A stretch of DNA of 64,000 nt, taken from positions 1 through 64,000 of the forward strand of contig DASYEE010000163.1 in assembly GCA_036499165.1 (NCBI GenBank), written 5' to 3'. Of this stretch, positions 17,747-26,778 are shown one piece after another (the first letter of the stretch is position 1; each line of letters opens with the position of its first letter). Below the pieces are notes generated by a model. It was not told where the DNA came from. It worked only from the letters and a program-made list of their open reading frames with translations, and did no database searches. The stretch is from Galbitalea sp036499165. GTDB taxonomy: Bacteria; Actinomycetota; Actinomycetes; Actinomycetales; Microbacteriaceae. The position numbers and the translations under genes are program-made.

Positions 17747-18003
17747 GGCTTCATCTTTTCGTAGATCTCTTTGCAGGTCGGGCAGACCGGAAACTTCTCC
17801 GGGTCGCGACCGGGAGTCCACAGCTTGCCGCAGAGTGCCTTCACGGGTTTACCGGTGATGGCTGACTCCATGATCTTGTTCTTCGGCACATAGTGCGAGA
17901 ACCGCTCGTGGTCGCCCTCTTCGATCTTTGCGTCATTGAGGAGCTTCTCGAGTTCGCGATCGAGAACGTCTGTGCCTCCGCCAGTTGGCTCGGTGTCGCT
18001 CAT
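17743..18003 (-). CDS. DUF3039-family small protein
   Basis: An 86-residue soluble protein ending LCGKLWTPGRDPEKFPVCPTCKEIYEKMKP. The three cysteines in CGKLW and CPTC suggest a small metal-binding or structural knuckle. This family (DUF3039) is widespread in actinobacteria and uncharacterised. The ATG at 18003 gives the conserved acidic N-terminus MSDTEPTGGGTDVLDRELEKLL. It lies 4 bp after the ABC permease and may be cotranscribed with it. Confidence 0.8.
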   Translation of the reverse strand: MSDTEPTGGGTDVLDRELEKLLNDAKIEEGDHERFSHYVPKNKIMESAITGKPVKALCGKLWTPGRDPEKFPVCPTCKEIYEKMKP

Positions 18004-18007
18004 TGCT

Positions 18008-19579
18008 CTAGTTTCGCACGCTGAACGCGAGAATTTCAGGCGAGCGCTTATCGAAGATGTGACCGCCCCAGGCCACACCGCCCCAGAGGAACAGGGCGCC
18101 GAGCACGATTCCGCAGCCGAGTGACTGCCACTCGAACGTGCCGGGATGCGCGAGCGACATAAAGGCGAGATACAGGGTCGGCGAGACCAGGATCACCGTG
18201 ATCAGGAAGGCGAACCCCTGGATAACCGCGGAGGCGGATCCCACAGCCTGCGGTGCCGCAAACGGGCTGTCCCCCGGACGAACGGCGGGATACGGGAAGC
18301 GAGCCGACATGACGCTCGACAGGCCGAGACCCGTCAGCAGCAGCCCGAGACCGGTGCCGAGCATCGCTGGAAGGATGCGATCGTCACCCCAGAGCGGAGC
18401 GCAGATGAAGCTGGCGACGACGACCAACGGCACCCCAACCAGCAGCGGTGGGATTACCCGCCCGAATCGGTCCGCACGACCGCGGATGCCGGAGGCCACG
18501 TGCAGCCAGATCGCCGTGTTGTCGTACGCGACGTCGTTGTGGATCGTCCAGCCGAGAAACAGCGCCATGACGGGCACAGGCAGGAGCGCCAGAAGCTCGC
18601 CGGGCACGCCGACCACGATGAGTGGGAGCATGAGAAGGAATGGGATCACGGGAATGACGAGCAACGACACGTGGTACCGCGCATCCCTGAACCAGTACGT
18701 GAGGCTGCGCTCGGCGACGACGAGTGTTGGCGATGACGAACCGGTGGCGAATAGACCGAGGCCACGGTAGCTGCGCGCTTCCGGCTGGCGCTGCTGCGTA
18801 ACGAGCATTGTCTGAACGAGGTAGCGCCACGCGAACCACAGGATGGCGACGGTCGCGAGGGCGATGAGCTCCTTGGCCAACGCTGGTCCCGTCAGCCCGA
18901 ACGCTGCATCGGCGGGCGCCGCCCAGACCGCACCGAACGGCGTCCAGCTGAGGACCGCTGCGATGTTGCCGAGGATGGCCGGGCCATCCTTCTGCCAGTT
19001 CACGTTCAAGAGCAGCAGGAAGACCGGCGTGACCAGGATCAGCAGGACGAGACCCAGCACACCCGTCGTGTCTCGCGAGCGCCTCGATGAGAGCAGGAAC
19101 GCCGCAATAGAGGTGAAAACCCGAGCGCACAGCAGGCAGGTGGCGAGAATGATCGGTGCCCCGAGGATCGCAAGTAACACGGCGAGCGGGCCGCGACTCC
19201 AGGTGACGATCTGGGCAAGAGCGATGAGGGTGACGACCACCGACGGCACGCTGACGAGTGCCGTGACCGCGAGCGAAGAGGCAAGTTTGGAGTTGGGCAA
19301 CCCGTAGAGCGAGAACTTGCGCGGGTCCATGACGTCGTCGACCCCGAAAATGAGGGGAACCACAATGAATCCGATGACGAGCAGCGACCCGAATACGGTG
19401 ACACCCGTCGAGGCGATAGGGATCTCGGCCAGCCGAAGCCCGAACAGCGAGCCGACCACCAGGAAGGCGAGCGAGAGCCCGTAGACGAGCGCGAGGATGA
19501 GGCCGACCAGCTGCCACGGGCTCCGCTTGAACGCGTTGCCCATCAGCCGGAGCTTCAGTCGGAGAAGCTGCTTAACCAC
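18008..19579 (-). CDS. ABC-2-type transporter permease
   Basis: A 523-residue polytopic protein with about 12 hydrophobic segments. Beyond its pairing with the ATPase encoded just upstream no specific motif is visible; the architecture matches large ABC exporters such as those for peptides or antibiotics. It starts at GTG 19579, overlapping the ATPase 3' end by 25 bp, so both are probably made together. The substrate is unknown. Confidence 0.8.
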   Translation of the reverse strand: MVKQLLRLKLRLMGNAFKRSPWQLVGLILALVYGLSLAFLVVGSLFGLRLAEIPIASTGVTVFGSLLVIGFIVVPLIFGVDDVMDPRKFSLYGLPNSKLASSLAVTALVSVPSVVVTLIALAQIVTWSRGPLAVLLAILGAPIILATCLLCARVFTSIAAFLLSSRRSRDTTGVLGLVLLILVTPVFLLLLNVNWQKDGPAILGNIAAVLSWTPFGAVWAAPADAAFGLTGPALAKELIALATVAILWFAWRYLVQTMLVTQQRQPEARSYRGLGLFATGSSSPTLVVAERSLTYWFRDARYHVSLLVIPVIPFLLMLPLIVVGVPGELLALLPVPVMALFLGWTIHNDVAYDNTAIWLHVASGIRGRADRFGRVIPPLLVGVPLVVVASFICAPLWGDDRILPAMLGTGLGLLLTGLGLSSVMSARFPYPAVRPGDSPFAAPQAVGSASAVIQGFAFLITVILVSPTLYLAFMSLAHPGTFEWQSLGCGIVLGALFLWGGVAWGGHIFDKRSPEILAFSVRN

Positions 19580-20688
19580 TCCATGCCTTCCGGGCTCGTG
19601 CGGCCGCCCGCGAGTTCGACGAAGCGCTCTTCGAGCGTCTTGCCCTTGCGCACCTCGTCCATGGTGCCGGAGTCAAGGATGGCACCGTGCACCACGACAG
19701 CGACATCGTCGCAGATACGCTGGATGAGGTCCATGCTGTGGCTGGATACGACGACGGTGCCGCCCGCATCCACGTATTTGCGAAGAATCTGGGTGATGTT
19801 CGCGGCCGACACCGGGTCGACGGACTCGAACGGCTCGTCGAGCACGAGGAGTCGCGGGGAGTGGATCATCGCCGCGGCGAGCGCGATTTTCTTGCTCATG
19901 CCCGCGGAGTAATCGGTGACGAGGCGATTGAGCGCATCCTCGAATCCGAAGGCGCTCGCGAGGTCGGCAGTGCGCGTGGCGACCGTCTGCGCATCGAGAC
20001 CGCGTAGTGCGCCCGAATAGTAGAGCAGCTGCGCGCCCGTCAGCCGATCGAAGAGCCTCAGGCGGTCTGGCAGCACGCCCATGTTTCGCTTGGCCGCGAC
20101 GGGATCGCTCCACACATCGATGCCGTGGACGGTCACAGAGCCCGCATCGGGTCGCAGCAATCCGGTCACCATGGACAGGGTCGTCGTCTTGCCAGCGCCG
20201 TTCGGCCCAACCACTCCGTAGAACGAGCCCGCGCTGATCGACAGGTCGATTCCCGCGACGGCGATGGTGTCGCCGAATCGCTTGACCAGGCCCTCGATCT
20301 TCAGCACGACCTCGCGGGGCTTCGGAGGTTCAGGTTGCGCGGTCGGAGCGGATGGCGCGGCCTCGGGCGCGACACCCTTCGGTTGCGCTGGTCGCCTGGT
20401 CACCGGTCGCTTCGTCGCGGGGCGTTTCGCCGGGGTCTTGGCCTCAGGAGTTGCGGTGGACGCCTCGCCCGCATCAGCGACCTTCGCCCGCGTTCGCCTT
20501 ACCGGCGCTCGCTTCGCTGCAGTGGTGCCAGACGCGGCTCCTGTCGCGCTGTTGGCAGCTGGCTCCGCCGTCGCGGAGGCCGGCTTTGCGGCGGACGAGC
20601 CCGCCGTTTTCGCGGTCGTCGACCTTGTGGAAGCCCTCGGAGTGCGCGGCGGGCGGGGAGCTGAGGGCGCGTCAGGTTCTGGATCCAC
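19555..20688 (-). CDS. ABC transporter ATP-binding protein with long Ala/Pro/Lys-rich N-terminal tail
   Basis: A 377-residue protein. Residues ~128-345 form the ATPase: Walker A GPNGAGKTT, a variant signature DYSAGMSKK, Walker B LLVLDEPFESVD and switch-region His in VVVSSHSMD. The first ~125 residues are low-complexity and rich in Ala, Pro, Thr, Lys and Arg, probably disordered; typical homologues lack this tail. It starts at GTG 20688. It partners the permease encoded immediately downstream as an exporter. Confidence 0.88.
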   Translation of the reverse strand: MDPEPDAPSAPRPPRTPRASTRSTTAKTAGSSAAKPASATAEPAANSATGAASGTTAAKRAPVRRTRAKVADAGEASTATPEAKTPAKRPATKRPVTRRPAQPKGVAPEAAPSAPTAQPEPPKPREVVLKIEGLVKRFGDTIAVAGIDLSISAGSFYGVVGPNGAGKTTTLSMVTGLLRPDAGSVTVHGIDVWSDPVAAKRNMGVLPDRLRLFDRLTGAQLLYYSGALRGLDAQTVATRTADLASAFGFEDALNRLVTDYSAGMSKKIALAAAMIHSPRLLVLDEPFESVDPVSAANITQILRKYVDAGGTVVVSSHSMDLIQRICDDVAVVVHGAILDSGTMDEVRKGKTLEERFVELAGGRTSPEGMEWLSSFSD

Positions 20689-20958
20689 ACCACAACCGTA
20701 TCAAGCTGTAACCGTCGTAAACGGCGTGTTCACCCGGCGAAGCTAGTATCACGAAACGACAACAACCCTCGGGTTGCCCTGTCTGTTCTCAGGTGCGCCC
20801 GATAGCCTCGATCTCAAGCACAACGGAGTGTCCATACGTAATCCCCAACGTTAACGGTCAGCAAATTCTTAGGATTCAGCGATTAGTTAGCCAGAGCGAG
20901 TGATGTCAACGACCATCGTGACCACCGCATCGGGGCACCAACATATAGGAGACAAGAC

Positions 20959-21651
20959 GTGAGCACGCAGGTAGTTATCCTTGCCGCTGGCATGGGCAGT
21001 CGCCTCGGTCGTTCCCTTCCGAAGCCGCTGACAGAACTCAGCGATGGCCGCACGATCATGCAGCAGCAGTTCGACAACATTCACCACGCGTTTGGCAAAA
21101 ACGCGCAGGTCACCATCGTCGTCGGCTACAAGCTCGAGCACATCATCGAAGCGTTCCCGCAGGCGGCGTTCGTATACAACGAGCAGTACGACCAGACCAA
21201 CACGTCGAAGAGCCTCATGCGCGCCCTTCAGGCATCAGCACCCGGTGGCGTGCTCTGGATGAACGGCGACGTCGTATTCGACCCTGAGGCCCTCGAACGG
21301 GCAGCGAAGATGATCCAGCGCGACCAGTCGTTTGTCTCGGTCAATACGTCGAAGGTCTCCGACGAAGAGGTCAAATACACGACAGACGCCGAGGGGTACA
21401 TCAAAGACCTGTCGAAGACGGTCAAGGGTGGCCTCGGCGAAGCCGTCGGCATTAACTACATCTCGCGCGACGACAAGGCGACGCTGCTTCGTCACCTGAA
21501 GCGCGTTGACGACCAGGACTACTTCGAGCGGGGCATCGAACTTGCGATCGAGCAAGACAAGCTGCACATCGAGCCGGTCGATATCTCCGACCTGTACGCC
21601 GTCGAAATCGACTTCGCCGAAGACCTCGAGCGAGCGAACCTCTTCGTCTGA
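20959..21651 (+). CDS. Sugar-phosphate/alcohol-phosphate nucleotidyltransferase (LicC-like)
   Basis: A 230-residue NTP-transferase-fold enzyme. The signature VVILAAGMGSRLGRSLPKPL binds the nucleotide, WMNGDVVF carries the metal-binding Asp, and VEIDFAEDLERA closes the domain. The NTSKSL segment resembles LicC-type choline-phosphate cytidylyltransferases. It starts at GTG 20959 with AGGAG 7 nt upstream. As first gene of a TagGH/TagF-like cluster it probably makes a CDP-activated precursor for a wall polymer; the exact substrate is not determinable. Confidence 0.82.
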   Translation: MSTQVVILAAGMGSRLGRSLPKPLTELSDGRTIMQQQFDNIHHAFGKNAQVTIVVGYKLEHIIEAFPQAAFVYNEQYDQTNTSKSLMRALQASAPGGVLWMNGDVVFDPEALERAAKMIQRDQSFVSVNTSKVSDEEVKYTTDAEGYIKDLSKTVKGGLGEAVGINYISRDDKATLLRHLKRVDDQDYFERGIELAIEQDKLHIEPVDISDLYAVEIDFAEDLERANLFV

Positions 21652-21735
21652 GTCACGCTTCGAGGCCAACTCGCAGGCTTTGGGCCTTCGGTGTGACACT
21701 CTTGTCGCTAGTAGCATGACCAGAGTGAGGTACCC

Positions 21736-22557
21736 GTGACCGTTGCCGTTCCCGCGCGCCGTGAGAAATCATCCGGTGCCCGCTATCGGCATTCCCTGTG
21801 GCTGCTGACCAAGCGCGATCTCAAGGTTAGATACACGACCTCCGCTCTCGGCTACCTGTGGTCGATCCTCGATCCGCTGCTGATGTCCGGCATCTACTAC
21901 TTCGTATTCGTGATCCTGTTCAGCCGGGGCACGCCCTTCGAGGATCCGTACATCGTCTTCCTGCTGTCAGCCCTCCTCCCATGGACCTGGTTCAACGGGG
22001 CAGTCGGTGACATGACCAAGGCGTTCATTCGCGACGCGAAGCTGATCCGGTCAACCAGCATCCCGAGGTCGATCTGGATCCTGCGGGTCGCGCTGTCGAA
22101 GGGGATCGAATTCGTGGCGAGCATCCCCGTGCTCGTGATCTTCGTCATCATCACGCAGTTCACGCCGACGCCGGCTCACGTGCATTGGGCAGCGTTCTAT
22201 TCGATTCTGGCCATGGCTATCGAGGCGGTCCTGATTGTCGGCATCGGGTTGATCATCGCACCGATCGTGGTCTTCTTCCGCGACCTGGAGCGCGCGATCA
22301 AGCTGGTCCTGCGCCTCCTGTTCTACGCCTCGCCGATCGTCTATGGACTAGCAAAGTTCGACAAGCACGACACGATCAAGCAACTCCTGAATTACAACCC
22401 TCTAACGGGGATCATGTCGCTCTATCGCGGGTCGTTCTTCCCCGGTGAAATGGACTGGGCCTCCGTCATTCCGTCGATCGTGATCTCGCTCGCGGTCCTC
22501 GCAATCGGTCTCCTGACCTTCCGACGCAACATCAGAGCCGTCCTGAAGGAGCTCTAA
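21736..22557 (+). CDS. Polysaccharide/teichoic-acid ABC exporter permease (TagG/Wzm-like)
   Basis: A 273-residue ABC-2 permease with six membrane helices. TKRDLKVRYTTSALGYLWSILDPLL near the N-terminus and PIVYGLAKF...YNPLTGIMSLYR near the C-terminus are typical of the TagG/Wzm group, which exports undecaprenyl-linked polymers. It starts at GTG 21736. Two nucleotides separate its stop from the ATPase start, so the pair forms one exporter. Confidence 0.9.
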   Translation: MTVAVPARREKSSGARYRHSLWLLTKRDLKVRYTTSALGYLWSILDPLLMSGIYYFVFVILFSRGTPFEDPYIVFLLSALLPWTWFNGAVGDMTKAFIRDAKLIRSTSIPRSIWILRVALSKGIEFVASIPVLVIFVIITQFTPTPAHVHWAAFYSILAMAIEAVLIVGIGLIIAPIVVFFRDLERAIKLVLRLLFYASPIVYGLAKFDKHDTIKQLLNYNPLTGIMSLYRGSFFPGEMDWASVIPSIVISLAVLAIGLLTFRRNIRAVLKEL

Positions 22558-22559
22558 CC

Positions 22560-23333
22560 ATGACGACTACAGGGGCAACAGCGACACAAAAGCGCGCAAC
22601 CGGAGCGGTGATCACCGCGACGAACCTCGGCATCCAGTTCAAGCGCAACCGCAGGCACCGCCGAAGCTTCAAGGATCTCTTCTCTGAAAGCAGCCGCCGC
22701 TCCAAACCAGACGAGTTCTGGGCGCTGCGCGACATCAACTTCTCGATCGCGGAGGGAGAGTCGATCGGCGTAGTTGGACGCAATGGCCAGGGAAAGTCGA
22801 CACTGCTGAAGCTGGTGGCTGATGTGATGCTGCCGGACGAGGGCAGAGTGGATGTGCGGGGCGGGGTCGCGCCGCTCATCGAGATCACCGGTGGTTTCGT
22901 CGACGACCTCAGCGTGCGCGAGAACGTGTTTCTCACCGCCGGCCTCCACGGCATGAGCACGGCGGAGATCGAACAGCGCTTCGATGAAATCATCGACTTC
23001 GCCGAGATCGGCGAGTTCCTCGACACGCCGTACAAGCACCTGTCGAGCGGGATGCGTGTGCGCGTTGCATTCGCCGTCATCTCGCGCCTCGAGGAACCGA
23101 TCCTGCTCGTCGACGAGGTGCTGGCTGTCGGCGATCGCCGGTTCAAGGAGAAGTGCTACAAGCGCATCGACGAACTGCTCTCGGCGGGGCGCACGATGTT
23201 CTTCGTCTCCCACAACGAGAAAGACCTGCTGCGTTTCTGCACCCGCGGGCTCTACCTCGATAAGGGTGGTCTCATACTCGACGGCCCAATTCAAGACGTT
23301 GTCGACCGCTATAACTCAGACTACGAATCGTAA
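22560..23333 (+). CDS. Polysaccharide/teichoic-acid ABC exporter ATPase (TagH/Wzt-like)
   Basis: A 257-residue ATPase. Walker A is VGRNGQGKSTLLK, the family-typical ITGGFVDDLSVRENVFLTAGLHG follows, the signature is HLSSGMRVRVAFA, and Walker B is PILLVDEVLAVGD. The sequence ends without the extra carbohydrate-binding domain of long Wzt proteins, so export is probably not gated by a terminal modification. It pairs with the preceding TagG-like permease. Confidence 0.92.
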   Translation: MTTTGATATQKRATGAVITATNLGIQFKRNRRHRRSFKDLFSESSRRSKPDEFWALRDINFSIAEGESIGVVGRNGQGKSTLLKLVADVMLPDEGRVDVRGGVAPLIEITGGFVDDLSVRENVFLTAGLHGMSTAEIEQRFDEIIDFAEIGEFLDTPYKHLSSGMRVRVAFAVISRLEEPILLVDEVLAVGDRRFKEKCYKRIDELLSAGRTMFFVSHNEKDLLRFCTRGLYLDKGGLILDGPIQDVVDRYNSDYES

Positions 23334-23335
23334 GT

Positions 23336-24106
23336 ATGACAATCGTCCCTGGCGTCCCTCCGACCTTTGACCGCACCATCGACAGGCTGCTCTCCGTGCA
23401 GCGCCCGGTTGTGCTTGCGCACATTCGGGGCATCCGCAAGGGCAAGCCGGCTGCGACGCCGGCCGAGATCATTCGGATCCTCGAAAAGCGCTACCTCGCG
23501 GCAGTGACGACCGGCGGGGCGCTTGTCGGCGCTACCGCAGCGATCCCGGCGGTCGGTACAGTCGCATCCGTTGCGCTGTCGGCTGCTGAGACCGGGGGGT
23601 TTCTCGAGGCGAGCGCGTTGTTCGCCCAGTCTGTCACCGAGGTCCACGGAATCGCTCTCAGCGACCCCGAGCGCTCACGGACGCTCGTCATGGGGCTCAT
23701 CCTCGGCACGGCCGGGAGCGACCTAGTCGAGCAACTCGCGGGCGAGGTCGTCGGCGCGGGGCCCGGCCGCAGCGCATTCTGGGGCGAGATGGTGACAAGG
23801 AGCATGCCGAAGTCGGCCGTCGGCGGTGTCGCCAAGCGCCTGCGCAGCCACTTCCTCAAGCGGTTCGCGGCGCGTGAGGGGGCAAGCATCATCGGGCGGG
23901 CGATCCCCTTCGGCATCGGCGCAGTGATCGGCGGCGCAGGGAACAACCTCCTCGGTCGACGAGTCGTACAGAGCTCTCGCACGGCGTTCGGCTCGCCGCC
24001 GCCGCAATTCCCCCTCGTGCTCGAGGCCACATTCGCGTCGGTGCCAGAAGCCACGACTTCGTCTATTCCTCCCCAGGGACTGGCTGCTCCCGCGCCTCCA
24101 CAGTAG
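23336..24106 (+). CDS. Hypothetical Gly/Ala-rich protein, possibly EcsC-like
   Basis: A 256-residue protein starting 2 bp after the TagH-like stop, so probably in the same transcript. It contains a long Gly/Ala-rich hydrophobic segment, TTGGALVGATAAIPAVGTVASVALSAAE, and a second, IIGRAIPFGIGAVIGGAGNNLLGRRVV. Similar Gly-rich segments occur in EcsC-like proteins, but I cannot confirm that family. The C-terminal ~35 residues are Pro-rich. A role in the wall-polymer locus is suggested only by position. Confidence 0.6.
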   Translation: MTIVPGVPPTFDRTIDRLLSVQRPVVLAHIRGIRKGKPAATPAEIIRILEKRYLAAVTTGGALVGATAAIPAVGTVASVALSAAETGGFLEASALFAQSVTEVHGIALSDPERSRTLVMGLILGTAGSDLVEQLAGEVVGAGPGRSAFWGEMVTRSMPKSAVGGVAKRLRSHFLKRFAAREGASIIGRAIPFGIGAVIGGAGNNLLGRRVVQSSRTAFGSPPPQFPLVLEATFASVPEATTSSIPPQGLAAPAPPQ

Positions 24107-24131
24107 GGCTGGGAGGGTCGGATGCGGCGGC

Positions 24132-24137
24132 TACTTT
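24132..24137 (+). promoter_or_regulatory. -10 box of small gene at 24144
   Basis: TACTTT ends 6 nt before ATG 24144, a leaderless layout. Confidence 0.4.
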
Positions 24138-24143
24138 TCGAGG

Positions 24144-24440
24144 ATGACCCGGCTCCGGCTTGCAGCGCTCAGCACAGAATCCGCTTACCGCGTGCCGTGG
24201 AGCTTCGAGCGCGGTGATGGCCACTACTCGCTGCGCAATCTCGGGCGGGAGAACCTCGTGGCGGTCACTTTCGCGCTCTACGGGCCCGGTCTCATGCCGG
24301 CGACGGCGCCTGCGACGATCGAGCCGGGCGACGCCCTCGAGATCGTGATCGCCGGCGACAACCTGGCCAGGGCGACGATCGGGTTGGTGCGCTGGTTTCG
24401 CCCCGATGGTGAGGAGTACCTCTGGCGGGTGAGCTTCTAG
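24144..24440 (+). CDS. Small hypothetical protein, probably all-beta
   Basis: A 98-residue soluble protein with alternating hydrophobic strands (LVAVTFALYGPGL, ALEIVIAGDNLARATIGLVRWF, EEYLWRVSF) that suggest a small beta-sandwich. No family is recognised. Its stop overlaps the convergent metallopeptidase gene by 4 bp. The consistent codon use and dedicated -10 box support a real gene. Confidence 0.55.
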   Translation: MTRLRLAALSTESAYRVPWSFERGDGHYSLRNLGRENLVAVTFALYGPGLMPATAPATIEPGDALEIVIAGDNLARATIGLVRWFRPDGEEYLWRVSF

Positions 24441-25339
24441 CCCAGCATCCATTCGAGCGTGGCGGCGTCCATACTGCCCGCCGCAACCCCCGAAAGGTGC
24501 GCGTCCAGCAGATCCCGGGGAAAGCGCACCGCGGCGCTCTCTGCGGCACGCGACGACCGCAACTCCGGGTCGGCGGCAAGTTCGCTCCCGCGACGCACGA
24601 AGGCCGCGGTCTTCGTCCCCAGCATCCGGCGAACGGTCGGCGCCGTCTCGAGTTTCAGCGACGCGAGGCGTTGACCGAGTGCGGTTGTCGAAACACCAGA
24701 CCGCCACACGAAATCGGCGAGCTCCTTCTCACCGACGGCGACCCAGTCGCGGGCCGACAGCACGCCCTTCGGGAGCAGCAGTTCTGCCGCGAACGCGTTC
24801 GCGGCGCGCTCGACCGTCCTCGGGGCGGCGGTGGCCGCCGCCGAATCGACAGCCACATCGAGGTCTCCTCGCAGGATATGGCCGAGTTCATGCGCGATCG
24901 ACCAGTTCCGGAAGAACCAGTTCGGAGTCGTTCCGACGAGGATCACGCGTCTGCCAGCCACCTGGATCGCGCAGTCTCCAGCGACGTCGTCTGCCTGGAT
25001 GACGTGGATGCCGAAGGCACGCTCGACCGCGCCGGGGACGTCGACGATGAAATCCTGGCCGAGCACAGCGCGCGCCTCCGTTGCGTCCATCGGCGCGGCC
25101 GCCGGAATCTCACGCGGCACGGCGTACGCGGCCTCATACCCTCGGATGACGCGATCGAACACTACAGACTCGCGCCCGGCACCGGTATGCACGTAGCCGT
25201 GGCTGACGCGGTCATAGAGGTGGCGACCGGCAACCCGAATGGCGAGCGAGTCGACCGGCGTTGCAGACTGATGCGACGCGGCATCGAGCACGCGTTTGTG
25301 GACTGTCACCACGACATCATGTCCGCGCGGGACGACCAC
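24437..25339 (-). CDS. ImmA/IrrE-family metallopeptidase
   Basis: A 300-residue protein. The zinc motif SIAHELGHILRG is near residue 145, and the third ligand is probably Glu in RAANAFAAELLLPKG, a segment conserved in ImmA/IrrE (DUF955) proteins. Family members cleave repressors, for example ImmR, to trigger responses, but no cognate helix-turn-helix protein is adjacent. An in-frame stop lies just upstream, so GTG 25339 is the only reasonable start. It sits inside a wall-polymer cluster without obvious relation to it. Confidence 0.8.
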   Translation of the reverse strand: MVVPRGHDVVVTVHKRVLDAASHQSATPVDSLAIRVAGRHLYDRVSHGYVHTGAGRESVVFDRVIRGYEAAYAVPREIPAAAPMDATEARAVLGQDFIVDVPGAVERAFGIHVIQADDVAGDCAIQVAGRRVILVGTTPNWFFRNWSIAHELGHILRGDLDVAVDSAAATAAPRTVERAANAFAAELLLPKGVLSARDWVAVGEKELADFVWRSGVSTTALGQRLASLKLETAPTVRRMLGTKTAAFVRRGSELAADPELRSSRAAESAAVRFPRDLLDAHLSGVAAGSMDAATLEWMLG

Positions 25340-25399
25340 GACGAACTCTCTCGACAGGCGGTGGCAAACCCCGGCGATTTGACGCCTGTGGAGGAGGAG

Positions 25400-26695
25400 T
25401 CACTCGTCCGGCGCAGAGTCCTCGCCGTCATCGTCCTCAAGGCTGCCCGCTGTCGGCTCTCGACGGTCTGACGCATGCAGTCGCGCTTCGCGTTCCCAGA
25501 GCTCGGCCAGTTCGTCGACCGCTGCGTGGAAGCGCCGCGTCGCGACGCCGGGAGTGGTGTCACCGAAGTGCTTCTCAACCCAGAATCGAAGGTTCTGCTG
25601 CGCCTCTTCGCTGTGCTGCACCGCGGCGACCGCCGTCAGGACATCGCCCGCGCGATCGGCGTATAACCACTCCGCGTGCCCCAGGTAGCCGGATTCGTCG
25701 ACGTCCGCGGCCGCGGAAACGGGACGCGTCACCAGCAGCGGCTTGCCCGTGGCGAGGCGGTCGTAGACCATGGCGGAGACGTCGGTGATCGCGACGTCCG
25801 CGGCCGCAAGCTGCCAGCCGAGCTGCGGGCCGTCGTCGAACACGTGGTGCGCGGACGGGTCTGCCACGTTCGCAGCCGCGATCGCGGCGATGATCGCCTC
25901 ATTGGCATCTCGGTAATCGCGATCCAGCACGCCACTGCGGGGATGCGGGCGGTAGATGAGGCGGTGGCCCGGGCTTGCAACAATAGCTTTTGCCAGTGCG
26001 ACCCCGTGCGTTGCGATCGATCCGTATGCGGCAGCCTCGCGATCGCCCTCCCAGGTCGGCGCGTAGAGGACGACGGTACGCCCATCCGGCTCGTACGGCA
26101 GCGGCCCAGCAAAGTGGTCGGCCTGCGGCCGACCGATGGAACGGGTCTTTGCGTCGAGGTCATAGCCCCAAAGTTTGCCGCTGAGGCGATCGCGGGCGGC
26201 TTCTCCCGCAACGAAACTGTAGTCGTAGGCCTTGAACTGGTTGGTCGTCATGTACATCTTGTCGCTCTCACCATGGTTGATGAAAACGTGCCACATCCGG
26301 CCGTAACGGAACATCTGGAAATTCTTGGCGTTCTGGTTGACGTAGAACACGATGCGAAGAGGCTGCTCGTTGACGAACTGTTCGAGCTCGGCGATGCTGC
26401 GCAGGTAAACGGTCGACACTGGCGCCTCATCCCACAGCGGCAGGGTCGCACTCGGCGAACGGGTGATAATTGCGACGGGATAGGTCTTCGCCAGTTCCGC
26501 GAGCGGCTCGTACCACTGGCGCAACTGGTACAGGTTTACTTTGGTGTCAGCGAAATAGACGGCGATCTGCACCGTGCCGGGCGCTGGCACGGGATGCGCG
26601 ACTGACGCCTCGACCACTCGCCGCCGGTTGCGTCTCGTCCGCACGATGTTCTGCAACAGCTTGCGGGCAGTGCTGAACTCCTGCTTGAGCGGCAC
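25400..26695 (-). CDS. CDP-glycerol glycerophosphotransferase family protein (TagF/TagB-like)
   Basis: A 431-residue single-domain member of the family that transfers glycerol-phosphate from CDP-glycerol onto a growing polymer. Family-like signatures include FINHGESDKMYMT (with the catalytic His expected in the HG motif), VVLYAPTWEGDRE, LIYRPHPRSG and AADVAITDVSAMVYDRLATGKPLL. GTG 26695 is chosen because GGAAGGA lies 5 nt upstream; a TTG at 26737 is less likely. It acts at the inner membrane face. It is divergent from the double-domain enzyme at 26779. Confidence 0.88.
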   Translation of the reverse strand: MPLKQEFSTARKLLQNIVRTRRNRRRVVEASVAHPVPAPGTVQIAVYFADTKVNLYQLRQWYEPLAELAKTYPVAIITRSPSATLPLWDEAPVSTVYLRSIAELEQFVNEQPLRIVFYVNQNAKNFQMFRYGRMWHVFINHGESDKMYMTTNQFKAYDYSFVAGEAARDRLSGKLWGYDLDAKTRSIGRPQADHFAGPLPYEPDGRTVVLYAPTWEGDREAAAYGSIATHGVALAKAIVASPGHRLIYRPHPRSGVLDRDYRDANEAIIAAIAAANVADPSAHHVFDDGPQLGWQLAAADVAITDVSAMVYDRLATGKPLLVTRPVSAAADVDESGYLGHAEWLYADRAGDVLTAVAAVQHSEEAQQNLRFWVEKHFGDTTPGVATRRFHAAVDELAELWEREARLHASDRREPTAGSLEDDDGEDSAPDE

Positions 26696-26765
26696 GGGTG
26701 TCCTTCCGGTACGAAATGGGCTTCGATAACGGTACAACGCCCCGATGAACGTTCAGGGTGGCTGA

Positions 26766-26771
26766 TACTGT
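26766..26771 (+). promoter_or_regulatory. -10 box of the double glycerophosphotransferase gene
   Basis: TACTGT ends 7 nt before GTG 26779, giving a leaderless start. Confidence 0.45.
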
Positions 26772-26778
26772 CAGTCAG

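Noticed and set aside
16400..17821. Long open frame opposite pncB
   Set aside because: Arg/Gly-rich composition without domain motifs; fully antisense to a clear nicotinate phosphoribosyltransferase. GC-rich third positions create such frames.
20763..20776. CAACCC-TC-GGGTTG as terminator or operator upstream of the wall-polymer cluster
   Set aside because: A 2-nt loop is too small for a stable hairpin and no second copy is present.
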